Source: Pantoea sp. 1.19 (GTDB lineage: Bacteria > Pseudomonadota > Gammaproteobacteria > Enterobacterales > Enterobacteriaceae). Taken from it: a stretch of 64,000 bases of DNA. Where the stretch lies: positions 109,050-173,049 of the forward strand of contig NZ_MRBS01000003.1 in NCBI RefSeq assembly GCF_001922585.1. Direction: 5' to 3'. Numbering within the stretch: the stretch's first letter is position 1; every line of letters starts with the position of its first letter. Both the position numbers and the translations under genes were made by a program. Shown here piece after piece: positions 1 through 10,514 of this stretch. The notes beneath the pieces are model-generated. The model was not told the origin of the DNA. It did no database searches and saw nothing but the letters and a program-made list of their open reading frames with translations.

Positions 1-990
1 CATGATCCAGAAAGGGTTCAGCGCCTGGAACTGCTCCGGTTCAAAAGTGAGGCCAAACAGCGTGTGCTCGACGTTGCGAATGGCAAAGAAGTTCAGCGAA
101 GTCGGCATCTGCATATACAACACGAAAAACACAATAGCTTCCACCATCAGCAGAAAGGCGACAATCATTTTACGGCGGGCGGCACCTTGCAGGGCGAACG
201 TCTCTTTAGCGAAGATCAGCACGATACCCAGCGCGACCACCGCCAGCGTCAGGCGGGCAATCTCCTGATGGTGCAGCAGCCAGGCGGAAATCGCCACCAG
301 CGCCACAATCGCCACCAGCGTGGCCAGCAGTTTACCGACGTGCAGTGGGGCGAAATCGGCTTTTGAACCGAAATCTTTTACCATGCGTTTGCAGAACAGG
401 AAGTTAAGCAGGGTGATCACCAGACCAATCACCGACAGCGAAAAGGCTACGCTCCAGCCATACTTTGCCGCCAGCCAGGGCGTCAACATCATCGAGAACA
501 GTGAGCCAATATTGACCGACATATAGAACATGGTGAACGCGCCGTCGATGCGCGGATCGTCTTTCTCGTAGCAGGTTGACAGCAGCGACGACGGATTCGC
601 TTTAAACAGGCCGCTGCCGACGGCAATGGTCGCCATGCCAATATAGACGATATCCGTATTGTGGCCGGAGAAGGCCACCAGCGCGTAACCCAGCGCCAAC
701 ACCAGTACACCCAGGACAATCACGCGCTTGGTGCCGAGGATTTTGTCGCCCAGCCAGCCGCCAATCGCCACCAGGCCGTAGACCAGCGCGCTGAATGAGG
801 AGAACAGGGTAATGGAGTCGGCCTCCGACATGCCCAGCTGCTTGACCAGATAAACGGCCATGATGGCTTGCAGGCCGTAGTAACCAAAGCGTTCCCACAG
901 TTCAATTGAAAAAATCAGATAAAACGCTTTCGGTTGTTTGAACGCGTTGAGGCTTATCGCCTCATCAGTGTGTTTGTTTGCAGTAGACAC
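1..990 (-). CDS. dtpA: Dipeptide/tripeptide permease A (3' end beyond window)
   Basis: Proton-coupled di- and tripeptide importer of the POT/PTR family in the inner membrane. The 330 visible residues align by eye with E. coli DtpA from the first residue (start [17 protein letters not shown], then [10 protein letters not shown], the family signature in helix 1) to about two thirds of its length. The only start that restores the full N-terminus is GTG at 990; there is no in-frame ATG nearby. The C-terminal part lies left of the window. It sits downstream of rsx-nth on the same strand, as in E. coli, behind a 518-base gap, so it probably has its own promoter. The identification is firm; only the start codon is inferred. 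Confidence 0.93.
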   Translation of the reverse strand, partial: MSTANKHTDEAISLNAFKQPKAFYLIFSIELWERFGYYGLQAIMAVYLVKQLGMSEADSITLFSSFSALVYGLVAIGGWLGDKILGTKRVIVLGVLVLALGYALVAFSGHNTDIVYIGMATIAVGSGLFKANPSSLLSTCYEKDDPRIDGAFTMFYMSVNIGSLFSMMLTPWLAAKYGWSVAFSLSVIGLVITLLNFLFCKRMVKDFGSKADFAPLHVGKLLATLVAIVALVAISAWLLHHQEIARLTLAVVALGIVLIFAKETFALQGAARRKMIVAFLLMVEAIVFFVLYMQMPTSLNFFAIRNVEHTLFGLTFEPEQFQALNPFWIM

Positions 991-1508
991 GTAGACCTCT
1001 GTGTTGCGATCCTGTTTTGCAACAGGAATTAAGCGCCCGTCATACCGGAGTATTCGCGGCGTTCTAAGTGTGGATCGGTAAAGCGGCGGTTAATTTCGCT
1101 GATCCTGAGCGATCAGGCAAGATTTTTTTCATCTTCTGTTAATAGCAATAGGTACGATGTTAAATTTTTAATTGTTACGTTAAAAATGGAATTTAAATCT
1201 GATTTATTTCGTTGTATTGGAAATTACTGCTGTTCTGCTTCGCGGCACGCTGCGTCAGGTGGGAGGAACGGCTAAACTGCCTTTAGTCAGTCTTATGTGT
1301 CGCATCTGTGCATTTTATTAGCATGCATAGCTGAAATTTTCCGTAAAATGATATAAATCAATATGTTGCTTCTGTGGTGACCATGCCGTGCGCGAAAAGT
1401 GACAGGGATCACGAAACAAGCGATTACTTTTTCCAGTAAAAAAAGTCGCCTGTCCATTGCAATTCGCTCTGATGCGGGGCAGAGCGAATCGGCCATCAGC
1501 GGCGGCGG
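991..1508. other. Intergenic region between nth and dtpA
   Basis: This stretch holds no convincing gene. Bases about 1130-1215 are AT-rich, which suits a dtpA promoter region, but I could not single out -35/-10 boxes with confidence. The short open frame at 1293-1496 on the minus strand has no ribosome site and no recognisable product. A hairpin at 1463-1488 is listed separately. Confidence 0.5.
1463..1488 (-). terminator. Inverted repeat after nth, possible terminator of rsx-nth
   Basis: Nine-base arms TTCGCTCTG and CAGAGCGAA flank an eight-base loop just downstream of the nth stop codon. A run of seven T on the minus strand lies about 20 bases further on, so this is not a textbook intrinsic terminator. 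Confidence 0.35.
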
Positions 1509-2144
1509 TTAATCGCTGGTTTTGGCTTTATACTCGCAGAGATCTTCAATCAGGCAGGAACCGCAGCGAGGCTTACGCGCGATGCAGGTGTAGCGACCGT
1601 GCAGAATCAGCCAGTGGTGGCAGTCGACTTTAAATTCGGCGGGCACCACTTTCAGCAGGCGCGTCTCGACCTGCTCAACCGTGCTGCCCTCGGCGAAGCG
1701 GGTGCGATTACAGACGCGAAAAATATGGGTATCAACGGCGATGGTCGGCCAGCCAAACGCGGTATTCAATACTACGTTTGCGGTTTTACGGCCGACCCCC
1801 GGCAGGGCCTCCAGCGCCGCGCGATCTTCCGGCACGCGTCCCTGATGTTGCTCCACGAGGATGCGGCAGGTTTTGATGACGTTTTCGGCCTTGGTGTTAA
1901 ACAGGCCGATGGTCTTGATGTAGGCTTTTACCCCATCGACGCCCAGCGCCAGCATGGCGGCCGGCGTATTGGCGACCGCATACAGGCGCGCGGTCGCCTT
2001 ATTGACGCTGACATCAGTCGCCTGCGCGGAGAGCAGAACGGCGATCAGCAGTTCAAACGGCGAATGAAACACCAGTTCGGTCGTGGGATGGGGATTGTTA
2101 TCGCGCAGGCGGGTGAGGATCGCCAGGCGTTTCTCCTTGTTCAT
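1509..2144 (-). CDS. nth: Endonuclease III
   Basis: Bifunctional DNA glycosylase and AP lyase that removes oxidised pyrimidines in base excision repair. The 211-residue protein has the same length as E. coli Nth. The helix-hairpin-helix [12 protein letters not shown] carries the catalytic lysine (K120 in E. coli), AVDTHIFRV carries the catalytic aspartate (D138), and the C-terminus ends in the iron-sulfur pattern C-x6-C-x2-C-x5-C ([17 protein letters not shown]). The start overlaps the end of rsxE by four bases, so it is the last gene of the rsx operon, as in E. coli. Confidence 0.97.
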   Translation of the reverse strand: MNKEKRLAILTRLRDNNPHPTTELVFHSPFELLIAVLLSAQATDVSVNKATARLYAVANTPAAMLALGVDGVKAYIKTIGLFNTKAENVIKTCRILVEQHQGRVPEDRAALEALPGVGRKTANVVLNTAFGWPTIAVDTHIFRVCNRTRFAEGSTVEQVETRLLKVVPAEFKVDCHHWLILHGRYTCIARKPRCGSCLIEDLCEYKAKTSD

Positions 2145-2839
2145 AGCTTTCCGGTACTCGCATTGGGCGGCAGGGCATCACGGGCTTTCTGCCGCGCCGC
2201 CCGCGCTTTCATTTTCTGGTCAATCACGTATTTGGCTGCCAGCAGCAGGCCCAGGCCGATAAATGCGCCCGGGGGCAGCATGGCCAGCAGCATCGGTGAG
2301 TCAAAGTGAATCACTTCAATACGCAGTGCCCTGGCCCACGGGCCCAGCAGCTGGTCCGCACCGTCAAACAGCGTGCCGTTGCCGATGATTTCACGCAGGG
2401 AGCCGAGGACGACCATTACCGCCGTAGCGCCGAGGCCAATGGCCAGCCCGTCCAGTGCCGAGAGCGACACGCTGCTTTTTGACGCCACGGCCTCCGCCCG
2501 CCCCACCACGATACAGTTGGTAACAATCAGCGGAATAAAGATCCCCAGCGACGCATACAGACCGAAGGCGTAGGCATTGATCAGCATCTGCACGCAGCTG
2601 ACCACCGAAGCGATAATCATAACGTAAATCGGAATGCGGATTTCAGAAGGCACCCAGCGGCGCGAAGCGGAGATCGCGCTATTGGTGATGGTCAGCACCA
2701 GCGTGGTGGCCAGCCCCAGACCCAGCGCGTTAGTGGCGGTGGAGGTAACGGCCAGCAGCGGACACAATCCGAGCAGTTGCACCAGCGCGGAGTTGTTTTT
2801 CCACAGGCCACCGGTTATCAGATTTTTCGCTTCACTCAT
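2141..2839 (-). CDS. rsxE: Electron transport complex subunit RsxE
   Basis: Integral membrane subunit of the Rsx (Rnf-type) complex, which keeps the redox sensor SoxR reduced and couples ferredoxin/NADH chemistry to the membrane. Sequence such as [21 protein letters not shown] and [18 protein letters not shown] matches E. coli RsxE closely. I chose the ATG at 2839 (MSEAKNLI) because GGAG lies seven bases upstream and the E. coli protein starts there; an ATG at 2851 would add four residues. It overlaps rsxG by eight bases and nth by four, showing tight translational coupling. Confidence 0.95.
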   Translation of the reverse strand: MSEAKNLITGGLWKNNSALVQLLGLCPLLAVTSTATNALGLGLATTLVLTITNSAISASRRWVPSEIRIPIYVMIIASVVSCVQMLINAYAFGLYASLGIFIPLIVTNCIVVGRAEAVASKSSVSLSALDGLAIGLGATAVMVVLGSLREIIGNGTLFDGADQLLGPWARALRIEVIHFDSPMLLAMLPPGAFIGLGLLLAAKYVIDQKMKARAARQKARDALPPNASTGKL

Positions 2840-3464
2840 GGGTATCTCCACATTCGGGCAGGGAGGACAGCCGCGGCGGCAGCGTCCCGATGAACAGCGT
2901 GGTACGCTTCACCGCGTTGACGACCGCACGCGGGGTAATGGTCGCGCCGGTAAACTGGTCAATTGTGCCACCGTCTTTACGTACGGCAAAGCGCGGATCC
3001 TGCGCGCCGGCGATGTGGCGACCGGTCAGGGTTAAAATCCAGTCGGAAACGCGGGTCTCGATTTTATCGCCCAGTCCGGGTGTTTCATGGTGTTCGGTGA
3101 CCCGGGTCCCCAGCACCTTACCGCTGAAGTCGGCCGCCACCAGCAGCTGAATATTACCCGAGTAGCCATCCGGTGCGGTACTCTCCACCACCGCGGCCAC
3201 CGGGTGCTGCTGACGGGTTGCCAGCCACAGCCGGTGGGGAGCGGCGTTGCCCAGCGCCGGATCGGTGACAACGTAACAGGCGTGCTGCAAATCGTTATCA
3301 TACCGATCCCCCGGCAGCACCTGATCGAACAGCGCCTGCTGCTGCAGCTGCGCCTGATGGCGAATGGTGGGTTTCGTGACGGTATTGACCACCGCGGTCA
3401 GCCCGGTGGTGACGGCGGCAAAAATCGCCAGCCGCAGCCCGTTCTTACGCATTGCATCGAGCAT
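2832..3464 (-). CDS. rsxG: Electron transport complex subunit RsxG
   Basis: Periplasm-facing flavoprotein subunit of the Rsx complex with one N-terminal membrane anchor (about residues 8-27). The motif [12 protein letters not shown] near residue 175 contains the threonine that carries covalently bound FMN in the RnfG/NqrC family. Length is 210 residues against 206 in E. coli. It lies two bases after rsxD and overlaps rsxE, within the operon. Confidence 0.95.
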   Translation of the reverse strand: MLDAMRKNGLRLAIFAAVTTGLTAVVNTVTKPTIRHQAQLQQQALFDQVLPGDRYDNDLQHACYVVTDPALGNAAPHRLWLATRQQHPVAAVVESTAPDGYSGNIQLLVAADFSGKVLGTRVTEHHETPGLGDKIETRVSDWILTLTGRHIAGAQDPRFAVRKDGGTIDQFTGATITPRAVVNAVKRTTLFIGTLPPRLSSLPECGDTHE

Positions 3465-3466
3465 GA

Positions 3467-4525
3467 TTACTCCTTACGGTGGCCGTAAACGCGCGGCTGA
3501 GTGTAATAGTCAATCAGCGGCACGGTGATGTTCGCCAGCAGTACGGCAAAGGCCACGCCGTCAGGATAGCCGCCGAAGCTGCGAATTAACCACACCAGCA
3601 GCCCAATCAGCGCACCAAAAATCAGCCGTCCTTTATTGGTCGTGGAGGCAGTGACCGGATCGGTGGCAATAAAGAACGCCCCCAGCATGGTGGCACCGGA
3701 AAACAGATGCATCAGCGGTGACGCGAAGCTTCCGGGGGCTATCAGCCAGCCGACCGTCGCGCACACCAGCAGTGACAGCAGCATCGCCAACGGAATATGC
3801 CAGCGAATGGCGCGATACCACAGCAGAAACAGCCCGCCGGCCAGATAGCCAAGGTTCACCCACTGCCAGCCGAGACCGGCCAGTACGCCGCTGTACATCG
3901 GCTGCGCCAGCAGCTGCTCAGCGCTGTGGCCGGCGCGCAGGCCGGTCTTGAATCCGTCCAGCGGCGTGGCCTGCGTGATGCCGTCTACTCCCTGCTGCAG
4001 CTGCAGCAGGGTCTCGCCGGCCAGCGTATGCTGACTGAAAATCATGCTCAGCGTATCACCCAGCCCGGGATGCATGGATTGCAGCCCCTCTGGCGGCAGC
4101 CAGCTGGTCATCTGCACCGGAAAGGAGATCAGCAGCACCACGTATCCGACCATAGCCGGATTAAACGGATTTTGCCCGAGGCCACCGTACAGCTGTTTGG
4201 CAATAATAATTGCAAAAGCCGTCCCAACCACCACCAGCCACCACGGCGCCAGCGGCGGCAGGCTGATAGCCAGCAGGACGCCGGTCAGCAGCGCGGAATA
4301 ATCATTCAGATGTTCACGCGGCGCCGTGTTGCGCAGGGTGAGGATCGTGGCCTCACAGAGCAGGGCGGTCAGTGCGGCCAGCACCAGCTGTACCAGCGTT
4401 CCCCAGCCGAAGCACCACCACTGGGCCAAAATGCCCGGCAGGGTAGCCAAGAGTACCACCAGCATAATATTGCGGGTGCTGCGGTGATTGTGTGTATAAG
4501 GCGAACTTGCGATACGAAAAGCCAT
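3467..4525 (-). CDS. rsxD: Electron transport complex subunit RsxD
   Basis: Membrane subunit of the Rsx complex with about ten hydrophobic segments and a covalently bound FMN. The flavin attachment motif is visible as [17 protein letters not shown]. The protein is 352 residues, the usual length, begins [13 protein letters not shown] and ends VYGHRKE, both nearly identical to E. coli RsxD. The start codon follows the rsxC stop directly, so the two are translationally coupled. Confidence 0.96.
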   Translation of the reverse strand: MAFRIASSPYTHNHRSTRNIMLVVLLATLPGILAQWWCFGWGTLVQLVLAALTALLCEATILTLRNTAPREHLNDYSALLTGVLLAISLPPLAPWWLVVVGTAFAIIIAKQLYGGLGQNPFNPAMVGYVVLLISFPVQMTSWLPPEGLQSMHPGLGDTLSMIFSQHTLAGETLLQLQQGVDGITQATPLDGFKTGLRAGHSAEQLLAQPMYSGVLAGLGWQWVNLGYLAGGLFLLWYRAIRWHIPLAMLLSLLVCATVGWLIAPGSFASPLMHLFSGATMLGAFFIATDPVTASTTNKGRLIFGALIGLLVWLIRSFGGYPDGVAFAVLLANITVPLIDYYTQPRVYGHRKE

Positions 4526-7123
4526 TTAATCCTCTTGTGACTCAGCGTGCTGAGCTTTACGGGCCTGCGCCCGGGCGATGGCCGCTTCTATCGCGGCCTT
4601 GCGCGGATCGGCCGGCGCGGCGTCGGCGGCGGTCGCGGCCCGTTTGGCTTTGGCGCGGGCAATGGCCGCTTCTACCGCGGCCTTGCGCGGATCGGCCGGC
4701 GCGGCGACGGCGTCGGCGTCGGCGGCCGGGGCGTCATCGGCGGCGGTCGCGGCCCGTTTAGCTTTGGCGCGGGCGATGGCCGCTTCTACCGCGGCCTTGC
4801 GCGGATCGGCCGGCGCGGCGTCGGCGGCCGGGGCGTCATCGGCGGCGGTCGCGGCCCGTTTGGCTTTGGCGCGTGCGATGGCCGCTTCTACCGCGGCCTT
4901 GCGCGGATCGGCCGGCGCGGCGACGGCGTCGGCGTCGGCGCCCGGGGCGTCATCGGTGGCGGTCGCGGCCCGTTTAGCTTTGGCGCGGGCGATGGCCGCT
5001 TCTACCGCGGCCTTGCGCGGATCGGCCGGCGCGGCGACGGCGTCGGCGTCGGCGCCCGGGGCGTCATCGGCGGCGGTCGCGGCCCGTTTAGCTTTGGCGC
5101 GGGCGATGGCCGCTTCTACCGCGGCCTTGCGCGGATCGGCCGGTGCTGCGTCGGCGTTGGCGGCCGGGGCGTCATCGGCGGCGGTCGCGGCCCGTTTGGC
5201 TTTGGCGCGGGCGATGGCCGCTTCTACCGCGGCCTTGCGCGGATCGGCCGGTGCGGCGTCGGCGTTGGCGGCCGGGGCGTCATCGGCGGCGGTCGCGGCC
5301 CGTTTGGCTTTGGCGCGGGCGATGGCCGCTTCTACCGCGGCCTTGCGCGGATCGGCCGGTGCGGCGTCGGCGTCGGCGGCCGGGGCGTCATCGGCGGCGG
5401 TCGCGGCCCGTTTGGCTTTCGCGCGGGCGATGGCCGCTTCTACCGCGGCCTTGCGCGGATCGGCCGCCTGCTGCGCCAGCGGTGCCGTATCGGCCTGACG
5501 TTCGGCCTGGCGCGCGCGCGCTTCGGCTTTGCGCGCCGCGCGCTGCGCAATGACCGCCGTGTTGTCCGGTTCGGCGCCGGCGGTGACGCTAACGCTTTCC
5601 CCCGCCGCGGCGCGTTTGGCTTTCACCCGCGCCAGCGCGGCCTGTACCGCATCCTGTTCCTGCGCGGTCACGCTGCGCTTCGCCTGCTGGTGCTTCGCGT
5701 CACGCGCCTGTTTTTCACGTTCCAGCCGCTGCTGTCGGGCCTCAAAACGCGCCTTCGCCTCGGCGGTGCGCGCTGCTTCCAGGTCGATCGCGCGAATTTC
5801 GGCTTTCTCCTGACGATAATACTGCACCAGCGGAATGTTGCTGGGGCAGACCCAGGCGCAGGCACCGCATTCGATACAATCATCAATATGATGTGCGCGT
5901 GCTTTGTCGTGATCGCCGCCCTGACTATACCAGTAGAGCTGCTGCGGCAGCAGTCCGGCAGGGCAGGCATCGGCGCAGGCGCTACAGCGAATACAGCCTT
6001 TTTCCGGCGTCTCTTCGCCCATTTCGGCGGCGGAGGGGGCCAGCAGGCAGTTGGTGATTTTCACCACAGGCACGTCCAGGTTGGGTAAGGTAAATCCCAT
6101 CAGAGGCCCACCCATGATAACCATTTGCCGCGCACCGGGGGTGAAGCCGGCGTGGTTCAGCAGGTGGCTGACCGGCGTACCAATCCGCCCCCAAACGTTG
6201 CCTGGCTGGCTCACCGCCTCCCCGGTGAGGGTCACGACGCGCTCGGTCAGCGCTTCGCCGTCAAGGATTGCGCGCTTCACCGCCCAGGCGGTACCGACGT
6301 TGTGCATGAGTACGCCGATATCGGCCGAGCGCCCACCGTGAGGCACCTCTTTACCGGTCAGTATTTTGGTTAATTGTTTCGCACCACCGGAGGGATACTT
6401 GGTCGGAATCACCCGCAGCGTGATGTCTCCAGCGGAACCCAGCGCGCGGCGCAGCGCGGCGATCGCCGCCGGCTTATTGTCTTCGATACCGATCAGAATC
6501 TGGCCGGCCTGCAAAATCCAGCCGAGAATTCGGCTGCCTTCCAGCACTTCGGCGGCGTGATCCTGCATCAACCGATCATCGGCGGTAATGTAGGGTTCGC
6601 ATTCGGCTGCGTTAATGATCAGCGTATTAACCCCGCGCAAACCGCCGCGCAGCTTGGTGGCGGTTGGGAAGCCGGCGCCGCCAAGGCCGGCGACGCCGGC
6701 GGCAAAAATTTTATCAACCAGCTCGCGCCGATCCACGGCGCGATAGTCAGCGATCGGCTGGCGATCGCCCCAGCGGTCTTCGCCGTCCGGCGTCAGAAAA
6801 ATGGCTATTTCTGCCAGCCCGGAGGGGTGGGCGGTCATGTGCGGCGCAATGGCGTACACGGTGCCGGAAGTGGGCGCATGAACCGGCAGCATCCGGCCGG
6901 TACCCCGGGTCAGGGCATCACCGCGCCGCACGCGATCGCCGGGCTTGACCCGCAATTCACCTTCGTGGCCGATATGCTGTTTCAGTGGGATGATGAACCG
7001 CGCCGGCAGCGGCAGCTGGCGCAGCGGCGTACCGTTAGACTGGGTCTTATTTTCCGGTGGGTGGATGCCGCCGGCAAAGTCCCAGAGCGGTTCTTTTTTG
7101 AAAAAGTTAAGCAGGTTACGCAT
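4526..7123 (-). CDS. rsxC: Electron transport complex subunit RsxC with expanded C-terminal repeats
   Basis: Peripheral subunit thought to accept electrons from NADH and pass them through flavin and two [4Fe-4S] clusters. Residues 1 to about 440 match E. coli RsxC, including the glycine-rich [18 protein letters not shown] nucleotide segment and two ferredoxin motifs, [12 protein letters not shown] and [12 protein letters not shown]. The remainder is an alanine/lysine/arginine-rich tail, with residues from about 555 made of nine tandem copies of a unit beginning [19 protein letters not shown]. Total length is 865 residues against 740 in E. coli, and the excess is explained by the repeats. It overlaps rsxB by eight bases. 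The tail is predicted helical and strongly basic; its role is unknown to me. Confidence 0.95.
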   Translation of the reverse strand: MRNLLNFFKKEPLWDFAGGIHPPENKTQSNGTPLRQLPLPARFIIPLKQHIGHEGELRVKPGDRVRRGDALTRGTGRMLPVHAPTSGTVYAIAPHMTAHPSGLAEIAIFLTPDGEDRWGDRQPIADYRAVDRRELVDKIFAAGVAGLGGAGFPTATKLRGGLRGVNTLIINAAECEPYITADDRLMQDHAAEVLEGSRILGWILQAGQILIGIEDNKPAAIAALRRALGSAGDITLRVIPTKYPSGGAKQLTKILTGKEVPHGGRSADIGVLMHNVGTAWAVKRAILDGEALTERVVTLTGEAVSQPGNVWGRIGTPVSHLLNHAGFTPGARQMVIMGGPLMGFTLPNLDVPVVKITNCLLAPSAAEMGEETPEKGCIRCSACADACPAGLLPQQLYWYSQGGDHDKARAHHIDDCIECGACAWVCPSNIPLVQYYRQEKAEIRAIDLEAARTAEAKARFEARQQRLEREKQARDAKHQQAKRSVTAQEQDAVQAALARVKAKRAAAGESVSVTAGAEPDNTAVIAQRAARKAEARARQAERQADTAPLAQQAADPRKAAVEAAIARAKAKRAATAADDAPAADADAAPADPRKAAVEAAIARAKAKRAATAADDAPAANADAAPADPRKAAVEAAIARAKAKRAATAADDAPAANADAAPADPRKAAVEAAIARAKAKRAATAADDAPGADADAVAAPADPRKAAVEAAIARAKAKRAATATDDAPGADADAVAAPADPRKAAVEAAIARAKAKRAATAADDAPAADAAPADPRKAAVEAAIARAKAKRAATAADDAPAADADAVAAPADPRKAAVEAAIARAKAKRAATAADAAPADPRKAAIEAAIARAQARKAQHAESQED
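4555..5461 (-). repeat. Nine tandem repeats inside rsxC
   Basis: Units start with GAT CCG CGC AAG (DPRK). From the N-terminal side the first eight measure 36, 36, 36, 38, 38, 34, 38 and 28 residues, so the DNA period is mostly 102-114 bases, and a ninth, diverged copy ends the protein. The first 19 residues of a unit are almost invariant. The variable part is an acidic Ala/Asp linker ([14 protein letters not shown] and relatives). Unit number probably changes by slipped replication or recombination. Confidence 0.95.
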
Positions 7124-7694
7124 GTTTTTCTACGCTTATCACCCTAACCGGGATGCTATTCAGGTCCCATTTCCAGTTAGCTGTGGTGGTGGCTACCGGG
7201 CGCATTTCAATGCAATCGGTTGGGCACGGGGCGACGCAAAGATCGCAGCCGGTACAGACATCGCTGAGTACGGTGTGCATGGCGCGGGTGGCGCCGACGA
7301 TGGCATCGACCGGACAGGCCTGGATGCATTTAGTGCAGCCAATGCAGTTTTCTTCGTCAATCCAGGCGACAGTGCGCACCGGAGACTGCGCCTGCTCGTC
7401 GCCCTCCAGCGGTTGGGGATCAACGTTGAGCATCCCGGCCAGTTTCAGCATCACCTGCTCGCCGCCCGGCGCACATTTATTGATCTGTTCGCCGTTCAGT
7501 CCCACCGCCTCGGCGTAGGGACGGCAGCCGGGATAGCCGCACTGACCGCACTGGCTTTGAGGCAACACCGCATCGATTTGCTCGACGATCGGGTCATCTA
7601 CCACCTTAAAACGGCGTGAGGCGTAGCCCAGCAGTACGCCAAACAGCAGGCCGATTGCGCTCAGTACCGCAATCGCAATCCAAATCGCACTCAT
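7116..7694 (-). CDS. rsxB: Electron transport complex subunit RsxB (ferredoxin-like)
   Basis: Iron-sulfur subunit of the Rsx complex. After an N-terminal hydrophobic anchor (residues 4-26) it has a CGQCGYPGC cluster-binding region and two ferredoxin motifs, [12 protein letters not shown] and [12 protein letters not shown]. Length is 192 residues, as in E. coli. Its start codon overlaps the rsxA stop (TGATG) and its end overlaps rsxC, so the operon is translationally coupled throughout. Confidence 0.96.
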   Translation of the reverse strand: MSAIWIAIAVLSAIGLLFGVLLGYASRRFKVVDDPIVEQIDAVLPQSQCGQCGYPGCRPYAEAVGLNGEQINKCAPGGEQVMLKLAGMLNVDPQPLEGDEQAQSPVRTVAWIDEENCIGCTKCIQACPVDAIVGATRAMHTVLSDVCTGCDLCVAPCPTDCIEMRPVATTTANWKWDLNSIPVRVISVEKHA

Positions 7695-8275
7695 CAGAAT
7701 TTCACCAATCCACTGAAGCCCATAAATGCCAGCGCCATGAGCCCGGCGGTAATCAGCGCAATCGCATTGCCTTTAAACGGGGCCGGCACGTTAGCCAGCA
7801 CCAGGCGCTCGCGCATACCGGCAAACAGCACCATCACCAGCGAGAAGCCCACCGAGGCGCTGAAGCCAAACAGTGCGGCCTGCAGAAAGGTATGATTCAG
7901 GTTAACGCTCAACAGCGGTACGCCGAGCACCGCACAGTTTGTGGTGATCAGCGGCAAAAAGATACCGAGCAGGCGATAAAGCTCCGGGCTGGTTTTACGC
8001 ACCACCATTTCCGTGAACTGTACCACGACCGCAATCACCAGAATGTAGGCGAGGGTACGCAGATAGACCATATCCAGCGGCAGTAAAATCAGGTGATTCA
8101 CCAGCCAGGCGCAGATCGACGCCAGGGTGATGACAAAGGTGGTGGCGAGTCCCATGCCAATGGCCGTCTCCAGTTTTTTGGAAACGCCCATAAACGGGCA
8201 CAGGCCGAGAAACTTCACTAAAACGAAGTTATTCACCAGCACGGTACCAATAAAGAGAAGCAGGTATTCGGTCAT
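7694..8275 (-). CDS. rsxA: Electron transport complex subunit RsxA
   Basis: First gene of the rsxABCDGE-nth operon; a six-helix inner membrane protein homologous to RnfA/NqrE. It has 193 residues as in E. coli, with [23 protein letters not shown] near the N-terminus and [16 protein letters not shown] in the middle, both family hallmarks. The operon promoter should lie in 8276-8398, a gap without other features. Confidence 0.96.
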   Translation of the reverse strand: MTEYLLLFIGTVLVNNFVLVKFLGLCPFMGVSKKLETAIGMGLATTFVITLASICAWLVNHLILLPLDMVYLRTLAYILVIAVVVQFTEMVVRKTSPELYRLLGIFLPLITTNCAVLGVPLLSVNLNHTFLQAALFGFSASVGFSLVMVLFAGMRERLVLANVPAPFKGNAIALITAGLMALAFMGFSGLVKF

Positions 8276-8398
8276 TTTTTCGCCTGAAACGGTAAAAGCG
8301 GCTCATTATCAGCTATTGAGTGCGTTACCACAACCGTTCACCCAATCGGCGGCGGGCAAAGCGCACTCAGGATTAAATTACCAGGCTGTTTTACGCCG

Positions 8399-8854
8399 CT
8401 AATCGCGCAGGAAGGTGGCCTTAACCCGCTGAGAGCGGCGAAAATAGGGGGCGAGTACCGCGGCTGCGGCCAGCACCAGCAGCAGGTTTTGCACCGCTGC
8501 ACCGTCGGCCACCGGGCTGAAGGCAAAACTGCGCAGCGCCAGCAGTACGCTTACCAGCAGCCAGACGATATAGTGGCGCGGCAGGGTGCGGCGGCGCAGG
8601 CAAAACAGCCAGGTCACCCAGCCGGTATACAGCCACATGGCCAACGCGATCAGCAGCGACAGCAAAAACTGCCAGGCAAAGCGCTCCTGCAGAGCAAACA
8701 GCGCCTCGCGCAGTGCCGGATGCATCAGGGCCGTCATATAGTTGGCCAGCGCCAGCGTACTGGATAGCCACGTTAATACCAGCCACGCCAGCGGCAGCAG
8801 CAGCCAGCCGGCAATGCGGGGAGCGACGGCGACGTCAGGGGATGTACCAGACAT
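8399..8854 (-). CDS. ydgK: DUF2569-like inner membrane protein YdgK
   Basis: Small polytopic membrane protein of unknown function with four predicted hydrophobic segments (about residues 15-38, 62-85, 97-113 and 122-138). Position between cnu and rsxA matches ydgK of E. coli, and the general layout fits that family, although the sequence is quite diverged. I prefer the ATG at 8854 (MSGTSPDV) over a TTG at 8860. No function can be inferred beyond the membrane location. Confidence 0.75.
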   Translation of the reverse strand: MSGTSPDVAVAPRIAGWLLLPLAWLVLTWLSSTLALANYMTALMHPALREALFALQERFAWQFLLSLLIALAMWLYTGWVTWLFCLRRRTLPRHYIVWLLVSVLLALRSFAFSPVADGAAVQNLLLVLAAAAVLAPYFRRSQRVKATFLRD

Positions 8855-8957
8855 AAACAACTCTCGGTTGGAGGAGGGGCGATCCGGTAAGGTCCAAACA
8901 GGTCACGCCCGATTTGGACACAGTATACGGCAGAGCACTGCGGCAATAAAAGCGCGG

Positions 8958-9173
8958 TTACTGGACGTAGCGCCAGACGGTTTTCGGCACGCAGCCAATA
9001 TCAAACAGCCGGCCGCCGGACGCCAGTTCGGCGCGGCGATGATCGGCGGCGCGGTACATATTGATGATGTCGTGGGTATCGCTGAGGGAGTAGTTGAGAT
9101 GATCAAACAATTTCTCAAGGCTCTCACTGCTGCTCACTTTGCGAAATTTCAACAAATAGTCCTGAACAGTCAT
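8958..9173 (-). CDS. cnu: Hha-like nucleoid-associated co-regulator Cnu (YdgT)
   Basis: Small partner of H-NS and StpA that modulates silencing of horizontally acquired, AT-rich DNA. The 71-residue protein [23 protein letters not shown] is nearly identical to E. coli Cnu, including the core [16 protein letters not shown] chose the ATG at 9173 because GGAA lies six bases upstream and the length equals E. coli; an ATG at 9182 would add three residues. The blr gene that neighbours cnu in E. coli was not found in 9174-9452. Confidence 0.96.
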   Translation of the reverse strand: MTVQDYLLKFRKVSSSESLEKLFDHLNYSLSDTHDIINMYRAADHRRAELASGGRLFDIGCVPKTVWRYVQ

Positions 9174-9452
9174 GGTTTCCATTCAAAAATATAAACAGGA
9201 TAACGGGCTGTGGCAGTGTAACTGAAAATGCATTCTGGTCAGTAGTAAGAATCGCTGCCGCCGGGGCGTTTTGGGAGTTTTGAGAGTTTTCCCGCACGTT
9301 AAGTTCAGAAAATTACCGTGAATCTGGAAAATACGCTGGCACGCGAGTTTGCAGATGAAAAACCCGAAAAAAGCCGGTCCGGTAGCACTGACTTTGCGAA
9401 GTAATCGATTACACTGCGGTGCAGAGACCACGCTGCATATCGAGGAGAAACC

Positions 9453-10490
9453 ATGAAAGAGCCGATCCGCGTTGGCCTGTTAGGCTACGGCTTTGCCAGT
9501 AAAACCTTCCACGCCCCGTTGATTGCCACCACGCCGGGCATGACGCTGGCGGCCATCTCCAGCCGCGACGCGAACAACGTTCACGCTGACTGGCCGGCGG
9601 TGACGGTGGCCGCCGATCCGGCTGTGCTGTTTGCCGATCCGACGCTCGATCTGATTGTTATCCCGACGCCAAACGATACGCACTATCCGTTAGCTAAAGC
9701 CGCGCTGCTGGCGGGCAAGCACGTGGTGGTCGACAAGCCCTTTACCCTGACCGTCGCCGAGGCGCAGGACCTGGAACAGCTGGCGGCGCATCAGCAGCGC
9801 CTGCTGTCGGTGTTCCATAACCGCCGCTGGGACAGCGACTTTCTAACGCTGAAGGCGCTACTGGCCAGCGGCGAGCTGGGACAGGTACGCTATCTGGAGT
9901 CGCGTATTGATCGCTTCCGGCCGGAAGTGCGCCAGCGCTGGCGGGAAATGGCCGGGGAGGGCAGCGGTATTTGGTATGATTTGGCGCCGCATTTACTGGA
10001 CCAGGCCCTGCAGCTGTTTGGCCCCCCGCAGGCGCTGGGCGTCGATTTAGCCGAGCTGCGTCCCGGCGCGCAGACCACCGATTATTTCCAGGCCGTGCTC
10101 TACTATGCCGATCGGCGCGTGGTGCTCAGTGCAACGATGCTGGCGGCGGCAGAGACGCCGCGCTTTCAGGTTCACGGCACCGCCGGCAGCTATGTCAAAT
10201 GGGGCATGGATCCGCAAGAGGAACGGCTGAAAGCCGGTGCGCGTCCGGCGGCCGGCTGGGGACGTGACGATCGCGACGGCACGCTGACCCGTGCCGATGC
10301 CGGTGGCGTCCGGGCGCTGGGCTGGCCAACCGAGGCGGGAAATTACCCCGCCTATTACGCGGCGGTGGGCGAAGCCATTCGCGGCCGCGCGGACAATCCG
10401 GTGACGCCCGCGCAGGCGATTGCGGTGATGGCGCTCATTGAGCGAGGCATCGAGGCCGCGCGGGAGCGCCGGGTGCTGCCAGTGGTCTGA
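9453..10490 (+). CDS. ydgJ: Gfo/Idh/MocA family oxidoreductase YdgJ
   Basis: Predicted NAD(P)-dependent oxidoreductase. The N-terminal Rossmann fold shows VGLLGYGFASKTFHAPLI, followed by the family motif VDKPFTLTVAEA (EKP-like, with catalytic Lys) near residue 95, and a C-terminal alpha/beta dimerisation domain. Length is 345 residues, almost the same as E. coli YdgJ (346), and position beside add is conserved. A purine-rich GAGGAG precedes the ATG. The substrate is not known. Confidence 0.9.
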   Translation: MKEPIRVGLLGYGFASKTFHAPLIATTPGMTLAAISSRDANNVHADWPAVTVAADPAVLFADPTLDLIVIPTPNDTHYPLAKAALLAGKHVVVDKPFTLTVAEAQDLEQLAAHQQRLLSVFHNRRWDSDFLTLKALLASGELGQVRYLESRIDRFRPEVRQRWREMAGEGSGIWYDLAPHLLDQALQLFGPPQALGVDLAELRPGAQTTDYFQAVLYYADRRVVLSATMLAAAETPRFQVHGTAGSYVKWGMDPQEERLKAGARPAAGWGRDDRDGTLTRADAGGVRALGWPTEAGNYPAYYAAVGEAIRGRADNPVTPAQAIAVMALIERGIEAARERRVLPVV

Positions 10491-10514
10491 CGCGGGCCGT
10501 CCTCCGTTGCGAAC

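Noticed and set aside
1293..1496. 67-codon frame between nth and dtpA
   Set aside because: No ribosome site, no recognisable product, and it overlaps the probable terminator hairpin.
4555..5461. Regular repeats resembling a CRISPR or minisatellite array
   Set aside because: The repeat is in frame within rsxC, has no unique spacers and encodes a protein tail.
4547..6088. Long open frame antisense to rsxC
   Set aside because: A by-product of GC-rich tandem repeats; it has no family resemblance and no ribosome site.
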